Assembly: GCA_032119795.1 (NCBI GenBank) | Contig: JAUMFO010000013.1 | Location: 62,001 to 126,000, forward strand | Direction: 5' to 3' | DNA: 64,000 nt | Source of the DNA: JAGIBJ01 sp032119795 | GTDB lineage: Bacteria > Actinomycetota > Thermoleophilia > Solirubrobacterales > Solirubrobacteraceae | Part shown: in pieces, positions 15,957 through 24,434 of the stretch | How positions within the stretch are numbered: position 1 is the stretch's first letter | Layout of the letters: each line of letters begins with the position of its first letter | Made by a program: the position numbers and the translations under genes | Notes under the pieces: generated by a model | What the model saw: the letters and a program-made list of their open reading frames with translations, nothing else | The model's database searches: none | What the model was told of the DNA's origin: nothing

Positions 15957-17603
15957 GTGTCCCGTTTGCGTGAATTGTCGTTCGCGCGCAACATTGTGTT
16001 GCGCCTTTCCGGTCACGTACACGCCGTACGCGTCCTGATCGCCTCGGGCCTCGTCGCCCCGGAACGCCCCGATCGCACCATCCGCGGCCTGCTTCAGCTG
16101 CGCCGCTGGGGTGCCTCTCCGGCTGCCGGCTACGCCGTCTATGCCCAGCGCACGCCGGATCGCCCGGCCGTCATCGACGAGATCGGCACGCTCACGTTTG
16201 CCCAGATCGATGCCCGCACCAACGCGATCGCCCGCGGTCTGCGCGCCGCCGGCGTCACCGAGGGTTCCGGCGTCGCGATCCTCTGCCGCAACCACCGCGG
16301 GTTCGTGGAGGCGACGATCGCCTGCTCCAAACTCGGCGCCAACGTCGCCTACCTGAACACCTCGTTCGCGGGCCCGCAGATCACTGAGGTGTGCAAGCGC
16401 GAGGGCATGACGGCCCTGATCTACGACGAGGAGTTCACGGAAGTCGTCGCCGGCGCCGCCGAGTCGCTGGTGAGCTTCGTCGCCTGGCACGACGGCCCCA
16501 CGACGAGCCACCTCAACCTCGAGCAGCTCGCCACCGGGAACTCCTCGGCCGCCATCGACCCGCCTTCCACGCACGGGCGCCTCGTGATCTTGACCTCCGG
16601 CACGACCGGCCTGCCGAAGGGCGCCCCGCGTACCACCCCGAGCTCGGTCGCCGCCTTTGTGCCGCTCTTCTCCAAGATCCCGCTGCGCGGCCGCAAGAAC
16701 ACCGTGATCGCCGCCCCGCTGTTCCACACCTGGGGCTTTGGCAACTGGGCGTTCGCGCTCAGCCTCGGTGCCACCGTCGTGCTCCAGCGCCGCTTCGATC
16801 CGGACGCCACGCTCGCCGCGGTCGACCGTCACGACGCCCACACGCTCGTCGTGGTGCCCGTGATGCTCCAGCGGATGCTCGAGCTGCCCAAGGAGGCCAT
16901 CGAGCGCCACGACACCAGCAGCCTGCGCGTGATCAACGCCTCAGGCTCCGCGCTGCCCGGCGAGCTGGCCACCACGACCATGGATGCCTTCGGCGACGTG
17001 CTCTACAACCTCTACGGCTCCACCGAGGTGGCCTGGGCCTCGATCGCTACCCCCGAGGACCTGCGCGCCGCCCCTGGCACCGCTGGCAGGCCGCCTGTGG
17101 GCACCACGCTGCGCATCCTTGACGATCAGGGCAAGGAGCTGCCGCAGGGCCAGACAGGCCGGATCTTCGTCGGCAACGAACTCAGCTTCCGCGGCTACAC
17201 CGGCGGCGGAGACAAGGAGCGCATCGACGGCCTGCTCTCCAGTGGCGACGTCGGCTTCATCGACGAGGCCGGGCGCCTCTTCATCTCCGGCCGCGACGAC
17301 GAGATGATCATCTCCGGCGGCGAGAACGTCTTCCCACGCGAGGTCGAAGATCTCCTCCATGAGCACGACGCCATCGAAGAGGTCGCGATCCTCGGCGTGG
17401 AGGACGACAAGTTCGGTCAGCGCCTGCGCGCCTTCGTCGTGCTTCGCCCGGGGGCCAAAGCCACCGAGGACGAACTCAAGGACCACGTGAAGGACAACCT
17501 CGCGCGCTTCAAGGTGCCGCGCGAGATCGTCTTCCTCGACACGCTCCCCCGCAACCCGACGGGCAAAGTCCTCAAGCGCGAGCTGCAGCTGCTCCAGGTC
17601 TAA
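15957..17603 (+). CDS. AMP-forming acyl-CoA synthetase/ligase
   Basis: A 548-residue ANL-superfamily enzyme activating a carboxylic acid through an acyl-AMP. Motifs: P-loop LTSGTTGLPKGAP, A5 YGSTEVAW, A7 region SSGDVGFIDEAGRLFISGRDDE, and the C-terminal catalytic Lys in NPTGKVLKREL. The N-terminal 65 residues form a helical leader before the AMP-binding domain. GTG start at 15957. It is a paralog of the minus-strand synthetase at 18298-19908; the two point at each other with yceD between. The substrate is probably a medium/long-chain or aromatic acid (inference). Confidence 0.93.
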   Translation: MSRLRELSFARNIVLRLSGHVHAVRVLIASGLVAPERPDRTIRGLLQLRRWGASPAAGYAVYAQRTPDRPAVIDEIGTLTFAQIDARTNAIARGLRAAGVTEGSGVAILCRNHRGFVEATIACSKLGANVAYLNTSFAGPQITEVCKREGMTALIYDEEFTEVVAGAAESLVSFVAWHDGPTTSHLNLEQLATGNSSAAIDPPSTHGRLVILTSGTTGLPKGAPRTTPSSVAAFVPLFSKIPLRGRKNTVIAAPLFHTWGFGNWAFALSLGATVVLQRRFDPDATLAAVDRHDAHTLVVVPVMLQRMLELPKEAIERHDTSSLRVINASGSALPGELATTTMDAFGDVLYNLYGSTEVAWASIATPEDLRAAPGTAGRPPVGTTLRILDDQGKELPQGQTGRIFVGNELSFRGYTGGGDKERIDGLLSSGDVGFIDEAGRLFISGRDDEMIISGGENVFPREVEDLLHEHDAIEEVAILGVEDDKFGQRLRAFVVLRPGAKATEDELKDHVKDNLARFKVPREIVFLDTLPRNPTGKVLKRELQLLQV

Positions 17604-17725
17604 CCCGCCTCACTCCCCGGACTGAGCGCGAGGAATCGCGCCGCAGATTCCGTTCGCGTGGAACCAATTCAGGCCGCTGGCCCTGTTGGTTTCACACGGA
17701 CGGAAGATGCAAGCGAGATCCGCGC

Positions 17726-18286
17726 TCAGTTCGGGGAGGGCTCGTCGTCGAGCTTGAGCTCGCGGAGCTTGGCCCAGCGCGGATCGGGTGCGACCTCGGT
17801 CGACGGCGCTGGGGCACCGAGATCGATCAGGGTGCGCTTGCAGAGTTCGCAGCGGTCGTCGTCATCGACGGGCGGGGCCATCGTGGCCGGTAGCTCGAGG
17901 ACGAGCGTGTCGCGGAGCCAGTCGGCGAGGGCGAGGATATCTCCCTCGACGTAGGGGCTTGCGAGGTCGTCGGTCTCGTTCTCGAGTTCTTCGTCGTCGT
18001 CGTCGTTCGGGCGATCGATCTCGCGAATGTCGAGCTGGCGCTCGAGCGAGATGGTGTCGAGGCAACGCAGGCAGGTGCCGTTGACGGCCGCCTCGGCGCG
18101 AAGTCGCAGGGAGTAGCCCCCACCGATCATGCGGGCAACGTCGAGCACCACCGGCACGTCGCCGATCGTGTACTGCTCGGTTCCAATCGTCACCGGTACA
18201 ACGGTGACGACTACCTCGGCGCGCGTGCCCTCGCCTGCGGCGAGGTGCAGCGCCCCGAGCTCAAAACGGCCAGGGTCTGCTTCCAT
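17726..18286 (-). CDS. yceD: DUF177/YceD family protein
   Basis: 186 residues of the DUF177 family. The family's two cysteine pairs are visible: TCLRCLDTI near residue 80 and CELCKRT near 158, with a highly acidic stretch (NDDDDEELENETDD) between. YceD genes normally sit directly before rpmF and are implicated in ribosome/23S rRNA biogenesis, but the molecular function is unsettled. Here rpmF is 2.7 kb downstream, beyond two plus-strand genes. The start (ATG 18286) is 11 bases after the acyl-CoA synthetase stop, suggesting cotranscription with it. Confidence 0.88.
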   Translation of the reverse strand: MEADPGRFELGALHLAAGEGTRAEVVVTVVPVTIGTEQYTIGDVPVVLDVARMIGGGYSLRLRAEAAVNGTCLRCLDTISLERQLDIREIDRPNDDDDEELENETDDLASPYVEGDILALADWLRDTLVLELPATMAPPVDDDDRCELCKRTLIDLGAPAPSTEVAPDPRWAKLRELKLDDEPSPN

Positions 18287-18297
18287 CGCCGCTGAAG

Positions 18298-19908
18298 TTA
18301 CTCGCTGCGGAGTTCGCGCTTGAGGACCTTGCCGGTGGCGTTGCGCGGAAGGGCGTCCAGGAAGACGACTTCACGCGGCACTTTGTAGCCGGCCAGATGG
18401 GACTTGACGTAGTCCTTGACGCCTTGGGCATCGATGCTTGCACCGTCGCGCAGGACCACGAACGACTTGAGACTTTGGCCCCAGCGCTCGTCGTCGACGC
18501 CGATGACCGACGCCTCCTCGATCGCTTCGTGATCGGCGAGCAGATCCTCGATCTCCCGCGGGAAGACGTTCTCGCCGCCGGTGATGATCATGTCGTCGTC
18601 ACGGCCGTCGATGAACAGGCGCCCGGCCTCGTCGAGGTGCCCGACGTCTCCGCTGGAGAGCAGGCCGTCGATGCGTTCCTTGTTGCCGCCACCGGTGTAG
18701 CCCTCAAAGGCCAGGTCGCTGCCGACGAAGATGCGGCCGATCTCGCCCTGCGGCACGTCGCGGCCCTCGTCGTCGAGGATCCGAAGCTTGGTCCAGCGGG
18801 TCGGCTTGCCGGCGGTGCCAGGAGCCTCGCGCAGATCCTGAGGGGTCGCGATCGTGGCGAACGCCACCTCCGTGGAGCCGTACATGTTGTAGACGACGTC
18901 GCCGAAGAGATCCATCGCTCGACCGGCGAGATCGCCGGGGAGCGCGGAGCCGGAGACGGCGATCACGCGCAGCGACGAGAGGTCGTAGCGGCCGATCACC
19001 TCGGGGCCGAGTTCGACGATGCGCTGGAGCATCACCGGGACCACGACGAGGTTCTCGCAGCGGTAGCGCGCGATCCAGTCGAGCGTGCCTTCTGGGTCGA
19101 AGCGGCGGCGCACCACGGCACTACCGGTGAGCGTGAGGCTGAAGACCCAGTTGATGAAGCCCCAGGCATGGAAGACCGGCGCGGCGAGCAGCCACGAGTC
19201 TCCGGCGCGGTACGGGATGCGCTCGATGAAGCCGGCGAACGGCTCGATGCCCTTGGGCTCCGGCCGCTGCGCACCCTTGGGCATGCCGGTGGTGCCGCTG
19301 GTGAGGATGATCTGCTTGCCGGAGCGGCTGGGCGGCTCGTGGTCGGCGTCGTCGCCCTTGGCGAGGTCGTCGAGCGTCGGGTAGGCGGGCGGGCCGTCGC
19401 CGTCGACCCAGGAGAGGACGCGCGGAGCGTCGGTCTCCATCACGTCCACCAGCGCCGTGAACTCCTCGTCGTGGACGACGATCTTGACCTGTTCGCGCTC
19501 GCAGACCGCCTTGATCTGCGGCGCCGCAAACATCGTGTTGAGGAAGAGCACGTTTGCGCCGAGCTTGGCCACGGCCACGGTCGCGATGATGAAGCCGCGG
19601 TGGTTACGAGCCATGAGGGCGACGACATCGCCCTGGCCGACGCCCTGGCTGGCCCACTCGCGAGCGATGGCATTGGACCGCTGGTGGATCTCGCGGTACG
19701 TCAGCTGGCCACGTTCGTCGATCACGGCGATCGAGCCGGGCGCGCGAATCGCTGCAGCGGTGAAGGCGCCAGCGACGCTGGTGCCCCAATCACCGAGTGC
19801 GCGGACGGCGCGCACGCCGCGGTCTGGGCGACCGAGCGTCGAGCTCACCACGCCAGCGCGCGTCATGATGCGCGCCACATGAAACTTGTCCGCAGCCGTG
19901 CCGAGCAT
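18298..19908 (-). CDS. AMP-forming acyl-CoA synthetase/ligase (paralog)
   Basis: 536 residues with LTSGTTGMPKGAQ, YGSTEVAF, SSGDVGHLDEAGRLFIDGRDDD and NATGKVLKREL, the complete AMP-ligase set. It closely matches the enzyme at 15957-17603 throughout, including PGTAGKPTRWTKLRILDDEG, and both have the same helical leader. The ATG at 19908 is used; the preceding in-frame codons (LLKAREALFFR) also resemble the paralog's N-terminus, but no start is available except a distant TTG at 20046, so the true start is uncertain. A hairpin lies 22 bases upstream. It appears cotranscribed with yceD. Confidence 0.92.
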   Translation of the reverse strand: MLGTAADKFHVARIMTRAGVVSSTLGRPDRGVRAVRALGDWGTSVAGAFTAAAIRAPGSIAVIDERGQLTYREIHQRSNAIAREWASQGVGQGDVVALMARNHRGFIIATVAVAKLGANVLFLNTMFAAPQIKAVCEREQVKIVVHDEEFTALVDVMETDAPRVLSWVDGDGPPAYPTLDDLAKGDDADHEPPSRSGKQIILTSGTTGMPKGAQRPEPKGIEPFAGFIERIPYRAGDSWLLAAPVFHAWGFINWVFSLTLTGSAVVRRRFDPEGTLDWIARYRCENLVVVPVMLQRIVELGPEVIGRYDLSSLRVIAVSGSALPGDLAGRAMDLFGDVVYNMYGSTEVAFATIATPQDLREAPGTAGKPTRWTKLRILDDEGRDVPQGEIGRIFVGSDLAFEGYTGGGNKERIDGLLSSGDVGHLDEAGRLFIDGRDDDMIITGGENVFPREIEDLLADHEAIEEASVIGVDDERWGQSLKSFVVLRDGASIDAQGVKDYVKSHLAGYKVPREVVFLDALPRNATGKVLKRELRSE

Positions 19909-19929
19909 GGCGCGGAAGAATAGAGCTTC

Positions 19930-19950
19930 GCGCGCCTTGAGGAGGCGCGC
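19930..19950 (-). repeat. Hairpin in leader of acyl-CoA synthetase
   Basis: GCGCGCCT at 19930-19937 pairs with AGGCGCGC at 19943-19950 around a five-base loop, 22 bases before the synthetase ATG. It may shape translation of that mRNA. Confidence 0.5.
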
Positions 19951-19976
19951 ATCCGTGAGCGCGGGTTCACCCGTGA

Positions 19977-19992
19977 GAGGGCAGCTGCCCTC
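19977..19992. promoter_or_regulatory. Perfect 16-base palindrome, candidate operator
   Basis: GAGGGCAGCTGCCCTC is self-complementary over all 16 bases. It lies in the divergent space between the acyl-CoA synthetase and the secreted RTX/PASTA gene, 68 bases from the synthetase ATG. This is typical of a dimeric regulator site for one or both genes. The regulator is unknown. Confidence 0.45.
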
Positions 19993-20046
19993 AGATCCAA
20001 CCCCCGCTCGGGTAATCTCCGGTACCCGGCCCGTTTCGGGCTTCAA

Positions 20047-20058
20047 TGAGCATGCTCA
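20047..20058. repeat. Perfect 12-base palindrome
   Basis: TGAGCATGCTCA is fully self-complementary, in the same divergent intergenic region as the 16-base palindrome and the hairpin that follows. Confidence 0.4.
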
Positions 20059-20066
20059 CACCCGAT

Positions 20067-20088
20067 GGTGCGGCGGGCGCGCCGCACC
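20067..20088. repeat. Strong GC-rich hairpin upstream of RTX/PASTA gene
   Basis: GGTGCGGCG pairs with CGCCGCACC, nine bases around a GGCG loop. It sits about 94 bases before the ATG at 20182, so it could be in the 5' leader or act as a boundary between divergent promoters. A further 7-base pair (GTGACGG 20102-20108 / CCGTCAC 20136-20142) follows. Confidence 0.45.
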
Positions 20089-20181
20089 TCCACCGAATGG
20101 TGTGACGGCCCCGCCACTCGGTGCCGAACGCCACTCCGTCACGCCGATGACCGGGCCGCCAGCTCCCCTCACGATCGAGCG

Positions 20182-21531
20182 ATGCGCTCTTTCTTGCTCC
20201 CCCTCGCCGCGCTCCTGACGTGCGGGGCTGGCCTTCCCAGCACCGCCGCGGCCGCCTCGCTCACCCGCGAGGGCGACACGATCGTGCTGACGGGCGATCC
20301 CGGTCCAGATCACTTCATGACCAGGGTCGACGAGGCCAACGACCGCTATATCATCGCGGGCGCGTCGTTTGGCGTGAACCTTCCCGACGGCTGCATCCAG
20401 GGCGAGTGGGACCGCTACGCCCACTGCCTCATCACGGCGGGCGGGCTGCGTATCGACGCCGGCGGTGGCAACGACAAGGTCGAGCTTGAACTCGGCACGC
20501 CGGCCGGGCTGGTCACCACGGTTCTGGGCGGCGAGGGCGACGACACCTTGCGTGGCTACGACCTCAATACCAACGTCCTCGACGGCGGCCCGGGCGCCGA
20601 CACGCTGACGGGCGGCCCTGGCGCCGACGTCGTCCGTGGCGGCGATGGCGACGACCTCGTCGTCGGCGACAGCTTCACCGAGTCTTACGCCGACGTGATC
20701 GATGGCGGCGCCGGCTACGACCGCAGCGAGATGGACTGGACGAACCCCACGCAAGGCGCCCCCACCCCTCCGGTGTCCGTTAGCCAGAACGGCGTCGCCG
20801 ACGACGGTCGGCCCGGCGAGGGAGACAACGTCAGCAGCATCGAGCGGATCAAGGTCAACCACGCCGCCACGCTCATCGCAGGCGCTGAGGCCGTCGACTT
20901 CGAGATCCCAAGCAATGCCGGTGTGGCGCAAGCCAAACTGGTTGGCAGCCCGGGCGCTGATCGCTTGAAGTCGGCGCACGGCCCCGACGAGATCGACGGC
21001 GGCGCCGGCGACGACAACCTGGAGGCCGGCTACGGCGATGACGTGATCACCGGCGGCCCGGGGAAGGACACGATCAACGCCGACGCCAGCGGCGGCTGCG
21101 ACTTCGTCGTGTGCAACGCCCCGATCGGCAACGACACGATCTACGCCCGCGACGGCGAGGCGGACTCGATCTCCTGCGGCGTCGGCACCGATCGAGCGAT
21201 CGTCGATGCCATCGACACCGTCGCCGCGTGTGAGACCGTCGAGACCGGCAGCACGGGCGGCACGCCGCCCGGCGGCGGTAGCGATCAGACGCCACCCGGC
21301 GGTGGCGGAGCGCCAGGCTCCCAGGGCTGCAAGGTCCCCAAGGTCGCGGCCGGCAGCAAGCTCAGCAGCGCCCGCCGGGTCCTCACGAGGGCCGGCTGCA
21401 AGGTGAAGGTGGTGAAGGTGCGTTCGCGCGCGATTCGCAACGGCCGAGTCGTCCGGCTTTCCAAGAAGCGAGGCGCCACCGTCAAGGCAGGCCGAAGCGT
21501 GACGGTCTACGTGTCGAAGGGCCCCCGCTGA
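20182..21531 (+). CDS. Secreted RTX-type calcium-binding protein with C-terminal PASTA-like domain
   Basis: 449 residues. The ATG at 20182 gives a signal peptide (RSFLLPLAALLTCG...AAAAS). RTX nonapeptide blocks follow: GGEGDDTLRGYDL, GGPGADTLTGGPGADVV, then GGAGDDNLEAGYGDDVITGG, expected to bind Ca2+ as beta-rolls outside the cell. A cap segment with two Cys (SCGVGTDR...AACETVE) precedes a Gly/Pro linker and an approximately 65-residue C-terminal domain (CKVPKVAAGSKLSSARRVL ... VTVYVSKG) resembling a PASTA fold. The next gene shares that domain and starts on the stop codon (TGATG). A surface or matrix role is inferred; ligand unknown. Confidence 0.82.
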   Translation: MRSFLLPLAALLTCGAGLPSTAAAASLTREGDTIVLTGDPGPDHFMTRVDEANDRYIIAGASFGVNLPDGCIQGEWDRYAHCLITAGGLRIDAGGGNDKVELELGTPAGLVTTVLGGEGDDTLRGYDLNTNVLDGGPGADTLTGGPGADVVRGGDGDDLVVGDSFTESYADVIDGGAGYDRSEMDWTNPTQGAPTPPVSVSQNGVADDGRPGEGDNVSSIERIKVNHAATLIAGAEAVDFEIPSNAGVAQAKLVGSPGADRLKSAHGPDEIDGGAGDDNLEAGYGDDVITGGPGKDTINADASGGCDFVVCNAPIGNDTIYARDGEADSISCGVGTDRAIVDAIDTVAACETVETGSTGGTPPGGGSDQTPPGGGGAPGSQGCKVPKVAAGSKLSSARRVLTRAGCKVKVVKVRSRAIRNGRVVRLSKKRGATVKAGRSVTVYVSKGPR

Positions 21532-22850
21532 TGCTGCGCCGACTCGGCGCGAGCATTGCGGTGGCGACGACCCTTTGCGGCCTGGCGGCAGGCTCAGCCA
21601 ATGGCGCCTCGGGCACCGGAACCATCACCTACATCGACGGCGGCAACGTCTGGCTGACGACCCCGGACGGCCAGATCAAACGCCAGCTCACCAAGGACGG
21701 CGCCGCCAAGCCGTGGACCCACCCGGCGATGGCGCCGGACGGCTCGGTGTTCGCCGTCCAAGGGATGGAGATCGTGCACCTGGCGCCAGGCGGCGAGACC
21801 CTCAGCCGGGTGACGCCCGCGCGGCTGATCGGACCCGGCGGGGTGGAAACCAAGCAGGTCGAGCCCGAGTGGGTGGCGCCCTCGCCAGACGGTACCCGCC
21901 TGGCCTGGGGCTCGGATTGGTACGCGTGCACCGAGGCCGACCCGGCCTGCAGGTATTCGAGCATCACGGGGATCGCCGACGTCGACCAGACCACGCCCGT
22001 GGCCAAGTACGGGCAAGCACCGAGCTTCAAATCTGCGTCGTGGATCACGGCCAGCCGACTGATCGGCACCGAGTCGGCCACCGGCTTCTGGGCGGATCTG
22101 TGGGACGTGGGCGCCGAGCCGACGCGCTGGTTTGAGTCCTACGACCAGCTCGGGCTCGTCTGGGATCTGCGGGAGCCAGACGTCGCGCCGAATCGCAAAC
22201 TGATCGCCATGGTCGCGCTGCGCCCAAACCAACGCGGCCTGATCGTGCTCTCACGCAGCGCCGTCGATCTGGCCTCCGGCATCCCCGCCATTCCAGCGCC
22301 GCTGTGCGGGATCAGCGAGACCAACCGGCTCGACGCCTCGCCGACCTGGTCGCCGGACGGCCTGGAGCTCGCATATGCCGACGCTCAGGGCATCCAGGTC
22401 AACACGTGGGCCAAGGACGTCGAGAGCGAGGCCGACTGCGTGACGCCGCAGCCGAGGACGATCGCCCCTGCGGGGGCCAAATCGCCCGACTGGGGCGCCG
22501 CCGAGCCGCTGCGGCTTACTCCCCCGCCGCCACCGCCTCCGCCCGGTGGCGGTGGCAGTGGCGGCACGCCTTCGCCTGGCGAGACGACGCCGCCCGGTGG
22601 GTCGCCGCCTGGGGCCCCTCCCGGCAGTGGGCTGCCCCGAGACGCGTCGCGCTGCGTGGTGCCGAAGGTGAAGGCCGGAGCCCAGCTCGCGCCCGTGCAG
22701 CGCAAGCTCACGGCATGCAAGGTCAACGTCGTCAAGCAAACCTCGCGCACGGTCAAGAGGGGCCGGATCATCCGATTGTCTCGCCGTGCGGGAACGAGCC
22801 TGCCGGCCGGGGCCTCGGTGAGGGTCTACGTGTCGAAGGGGCGCCGGTAG
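21531..22850 (+). CDS. Secreted TolB/PD40-like beta-propeller protein with PASTA-like C-terminus
   Basis: 439 residues with a signal peptide (LRRLGASIAVATTLCGLAAG). The body holds propeller-like blades of the PD40/WD40-like type: GNVWLTTPDGQIKRQLT, HPAMAPDGSVFAV, WVAPSPDGTRLAWGS, PTWSPDGLELAYAD. A Pro/Gly-rich linker (eight consecutive Pro) leads to a C-terminal domain (CVVPKVKAGAQLAPVQRKL ... VRVYVSKG) homologous to that of the preceding RTX protein, including a Cys pair. The start codon overlaps the upstream stop (TGATG), so the two are coupled and probably work together on the surface. It converges on the minus-strand gene with a 2-base gap. Confidence 0.8.
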   Translation: MLRRLGASIAVATTLCGLAAGSANGASGTGTITYIDGGNVWLTTPDGQIKRQLTKDGAAKPWTHPAMAPDGSVFAVQGMEIVHLAPGGETLSRVTPARLIGPGGVETKQVEPEWVAPSPDGTRLAWGSDWYACTEADPACRYSSITGIADVDQTTPVAKYGQAPSFKSASWITASRLIGTESATGFWADLWDVGAEPTRWFESYDQLGLVWDLREPDVAPNRKLIAMVALRPNQRGLIVLSRSAVDLASGIPAIPAPLCGISETNRLDASPTWSPDGLELAYADAQGIQVNTWAKDVESEADCVTPQPRTIAPAGAKSPDWGAAEPLRLTPPPPPPPPGGGGSGGTPSPGETTPPGGSPPGAPPGSGLPRDASRCVVPKVKAGAQLAPVQRKLTACKVNVVKQTSRTVKRGRIIRLSRRAGTSLPAGASVRVYVSKGRR

Positions 22851-22852
22851 CG

Positions 22853-23866
22853 CTACGGCAGCCGCAGGTCCGGTGGGACATCGCCGCGCTCGATGAGCGC
22901 GGTGATGTCTCCGGCACGTCGCGAGAACAGCGAGACGTGGCGTTGGCCGACGCTGGGCTTCTCGACGAGCAGGCCGGCGGCCAGGAGGGCGTCGACGACG
23001 GCGCCAGCCAGCTCTCGGTCGCTGCGGTCAAAACCGCGAGTGAGGTGCGTGACCTCGGTGTGGTAACCGGCGCCAGAGCCGCCCGACCATTTTCGCTTTC
23101 CCGCCAGGGTCTGAAGGATGCGCCGCGCCATGCGCCGCGACGGGTCGGCGTCTTCGTGCGGGCGCGACGCGTCATGAACGGGCCCCAGCACGGCGTCGAG
23201 CAGCGCGGTCGCGGCCGCGCCCCCATCGCCCCGCCCAGCGCGGATCGCCAGCGACGTCGACGCGGCCGCCTCGGGCGCCGGCAGGCCAGCTCGGACCAAC
23301 ACCTCCAGCTCGGCGAGCGCGTGGCGCTCACCAAGCGCTCCGGGGCCCTCAGCGCCGCCGAACACGATCGCGCCGGCATCCGCGGGGAGCGGCGCGCCGA
23401 TCGCACGTAGCCGGTCGGCACCAGCCAGTCGCTCATCGAACTGCAACGCGGCGAGTTCGGCGTCCGCCAGACTCGCGCCGCCTGAGCGCAACCACGGAAG
23501 CGCGACGACGAGCGCGCCCTCGGCCTCGGCGTACTGCAGCACCAGCGGCTGGGTCGCCGTCACCGGACCGCGCTCACCGGCGAGGACCAACGCTTCCATC
23601 GCAGCGGCAACGAGCAGCAGCGGACGCGGGCCGTCGCCGAGCAACGACTCGTCGCTGCGGGCACGTGCGTCAATGGGGACGGCCGCCACCAGACGATCGC
23701 CGAGTCCGCAAATCGGGACGACCAACGCGCGGTCATAGCCGGCGCGGGGCGTCGCCAAGGCCTGCAGACCTCGGGTGAGTTCGCGGCGCGCCAGCGCCGC
23801 AAGCTGCGAAGGCGAAGCGGGTGCGGCTGGATCGGCGACTCCGCCGAGTCGCTCGATCAGTTCCAT
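22853..23866 (-). CDS. Uncharacterised protein with winged-helix-like C-terminus
   Basis: 337 residues, Ala/Leu-rich, no signal peptide or membrane segment. I do not recognise the family. The first 200 residues look like an alpha/beta domain (ALVVPICGLGDRLVAAVPI, ADAGAIVFGGAEGPG). The last 75 (YHTEVTHLTRGFDRSDRELAGAVVDALLAAG..., ending SRRAGDITALI) have the spacing of a winged helix, with a helix, a helix and a basic hairpin. ATG 23866 is the only good start. It follows the sepIVA-like gene beyond a strong hairpin, so it may have its own promoter. Confidence 0.6.
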   Translation of the reverse strand: MELIERLGGVADPAAPASPSQLAALARRELTRGLQALATPRAGYDRALVVPICGLGDRLVAAVPIDARARSDESLLGDGPRPLLLVAAAMEALVLAGERGPVTATQPLVLQYAEAEGALVVALPWLRSGGASLADAELAALQFDERLAGADRLRAIGAPLPADAGAIVFGGAEGPGALGERHALAELEVLVRAGLPAPEAAASTSLAIRAGRGDGGAAATALLDAVLGPVHDASRPHEDADPSRRMARRILQTLAGKRKWSGGSGAGYHTEVTHLTRGFDRSDRELAGAVVDALLAAGLLVEKPSVGQRHVSLFSRRAGDITALIERGDVPPDLRLP

Positions 23867-23879
23867 CGCAACATGACGA

Positions 23880-23900
23880 CGGGCCGCACGAGGCGGCCCG
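23880..23900 (-). terminator. Terminator-like hairpin after sepIVA-like gene
   Basis: CGGGCCGC pairs with GCGGCCCG around a five-base loop, six bases past the sepIVA-like stop. On the minus strand it is followed by TCGTCATGTT, a modest T-rich tail. The same stem sequence recurs at 63298-63318. Confidence 0.55.
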
Positions 23901-23906
23901 AAGGAC

Positions 23907-24371
23907 TCAGACGGTGTCGCGGATCTCGTCGCGACCCTGCAGCTTGTCGCGGCCGCGTTGCACGGCCCCGATGAACTTCTGCAGGTTGACTTCGAGGGTC
24001 GAGAGGATCTCGTCGGCGTAGTCCTCGGCGCCGAGGCGGATCTCGCGCTCACGAGCGCGTGCCTCTTCGACGATGTCTTCCGCGAGGCGCTCGGCCTGCT
24101 TGACGACCTCTTCTTGGGAGACGAGCTGGGCCTGCTTGTCCTTGGCCTCGGCAACGATGCGCTCGGCTTCGCGCTTGGCCTCGGCGAGCATCTCCTGACG
24201 CTCCTTGACGATCCAGCGAGCCTGCTTGATCTCCTCAGGGATCGTCGCACGCATCTGGTCAAGGAGGTCGTACATCTCCTCCTTGTTGACCCGGACATCG
24301 CCCGACAGCGGCATGCCGCGGGCGTCGTGGATGACGTCGTCGAGTTTTTCGATGAGGACGAGTACGTCCAT
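23907..24371 (-). CDS. DivIVA-like coiled-coil protein, SepIVA-like
   Basis: A 154-residue, almost entirely helical protein: start DVLVLIEKLDDVIHDARG, then long charged coiled coil (IKQARWIVKERQEMLAEAKR, AKDKQAQLVSQEEVVKQA, EEARAREREIRLGAEDYADE). In mycobacteria the septum-site protein SepIVA has this type of sequence and lies in the yceD-rnc neighbourhood, which supports a cell-division or polar-growth role at the inner membrane. Here it follows coaD by 63 bases. ATG at 24371. The family link is by architecture and context rather than a single motif. Confidence 0.75.
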   Translation of the reverse strand: MDVLVLIEKLDDVIHDARGMPLSGDVRVNKEEMYDLLDQMRATIPEEIKQARWIVKERQEMLAEAKREAERIVAEAKDKQAQLVSQEEVVKQAERLAEDIVEEARAREREIRLGAEDYADEILSTLEVNLQKFIGAVQRGRDKLQGRDEIRDTV

Positions 24372-24434
24372 GGTGCTCCTAGATCCGTCCCATGGTCGGC
24401 GACGGCGAAAGCTTCAGGGCGAAGTTCACAAGCG

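Noticed and set aside
14874..16910. Minus-strand open frame of 678 codons
   Set aside because: It covers rpmF and the whole GNAT/acyl-CoA synthetase region in the antisense sense; the real genes have full motif sets.
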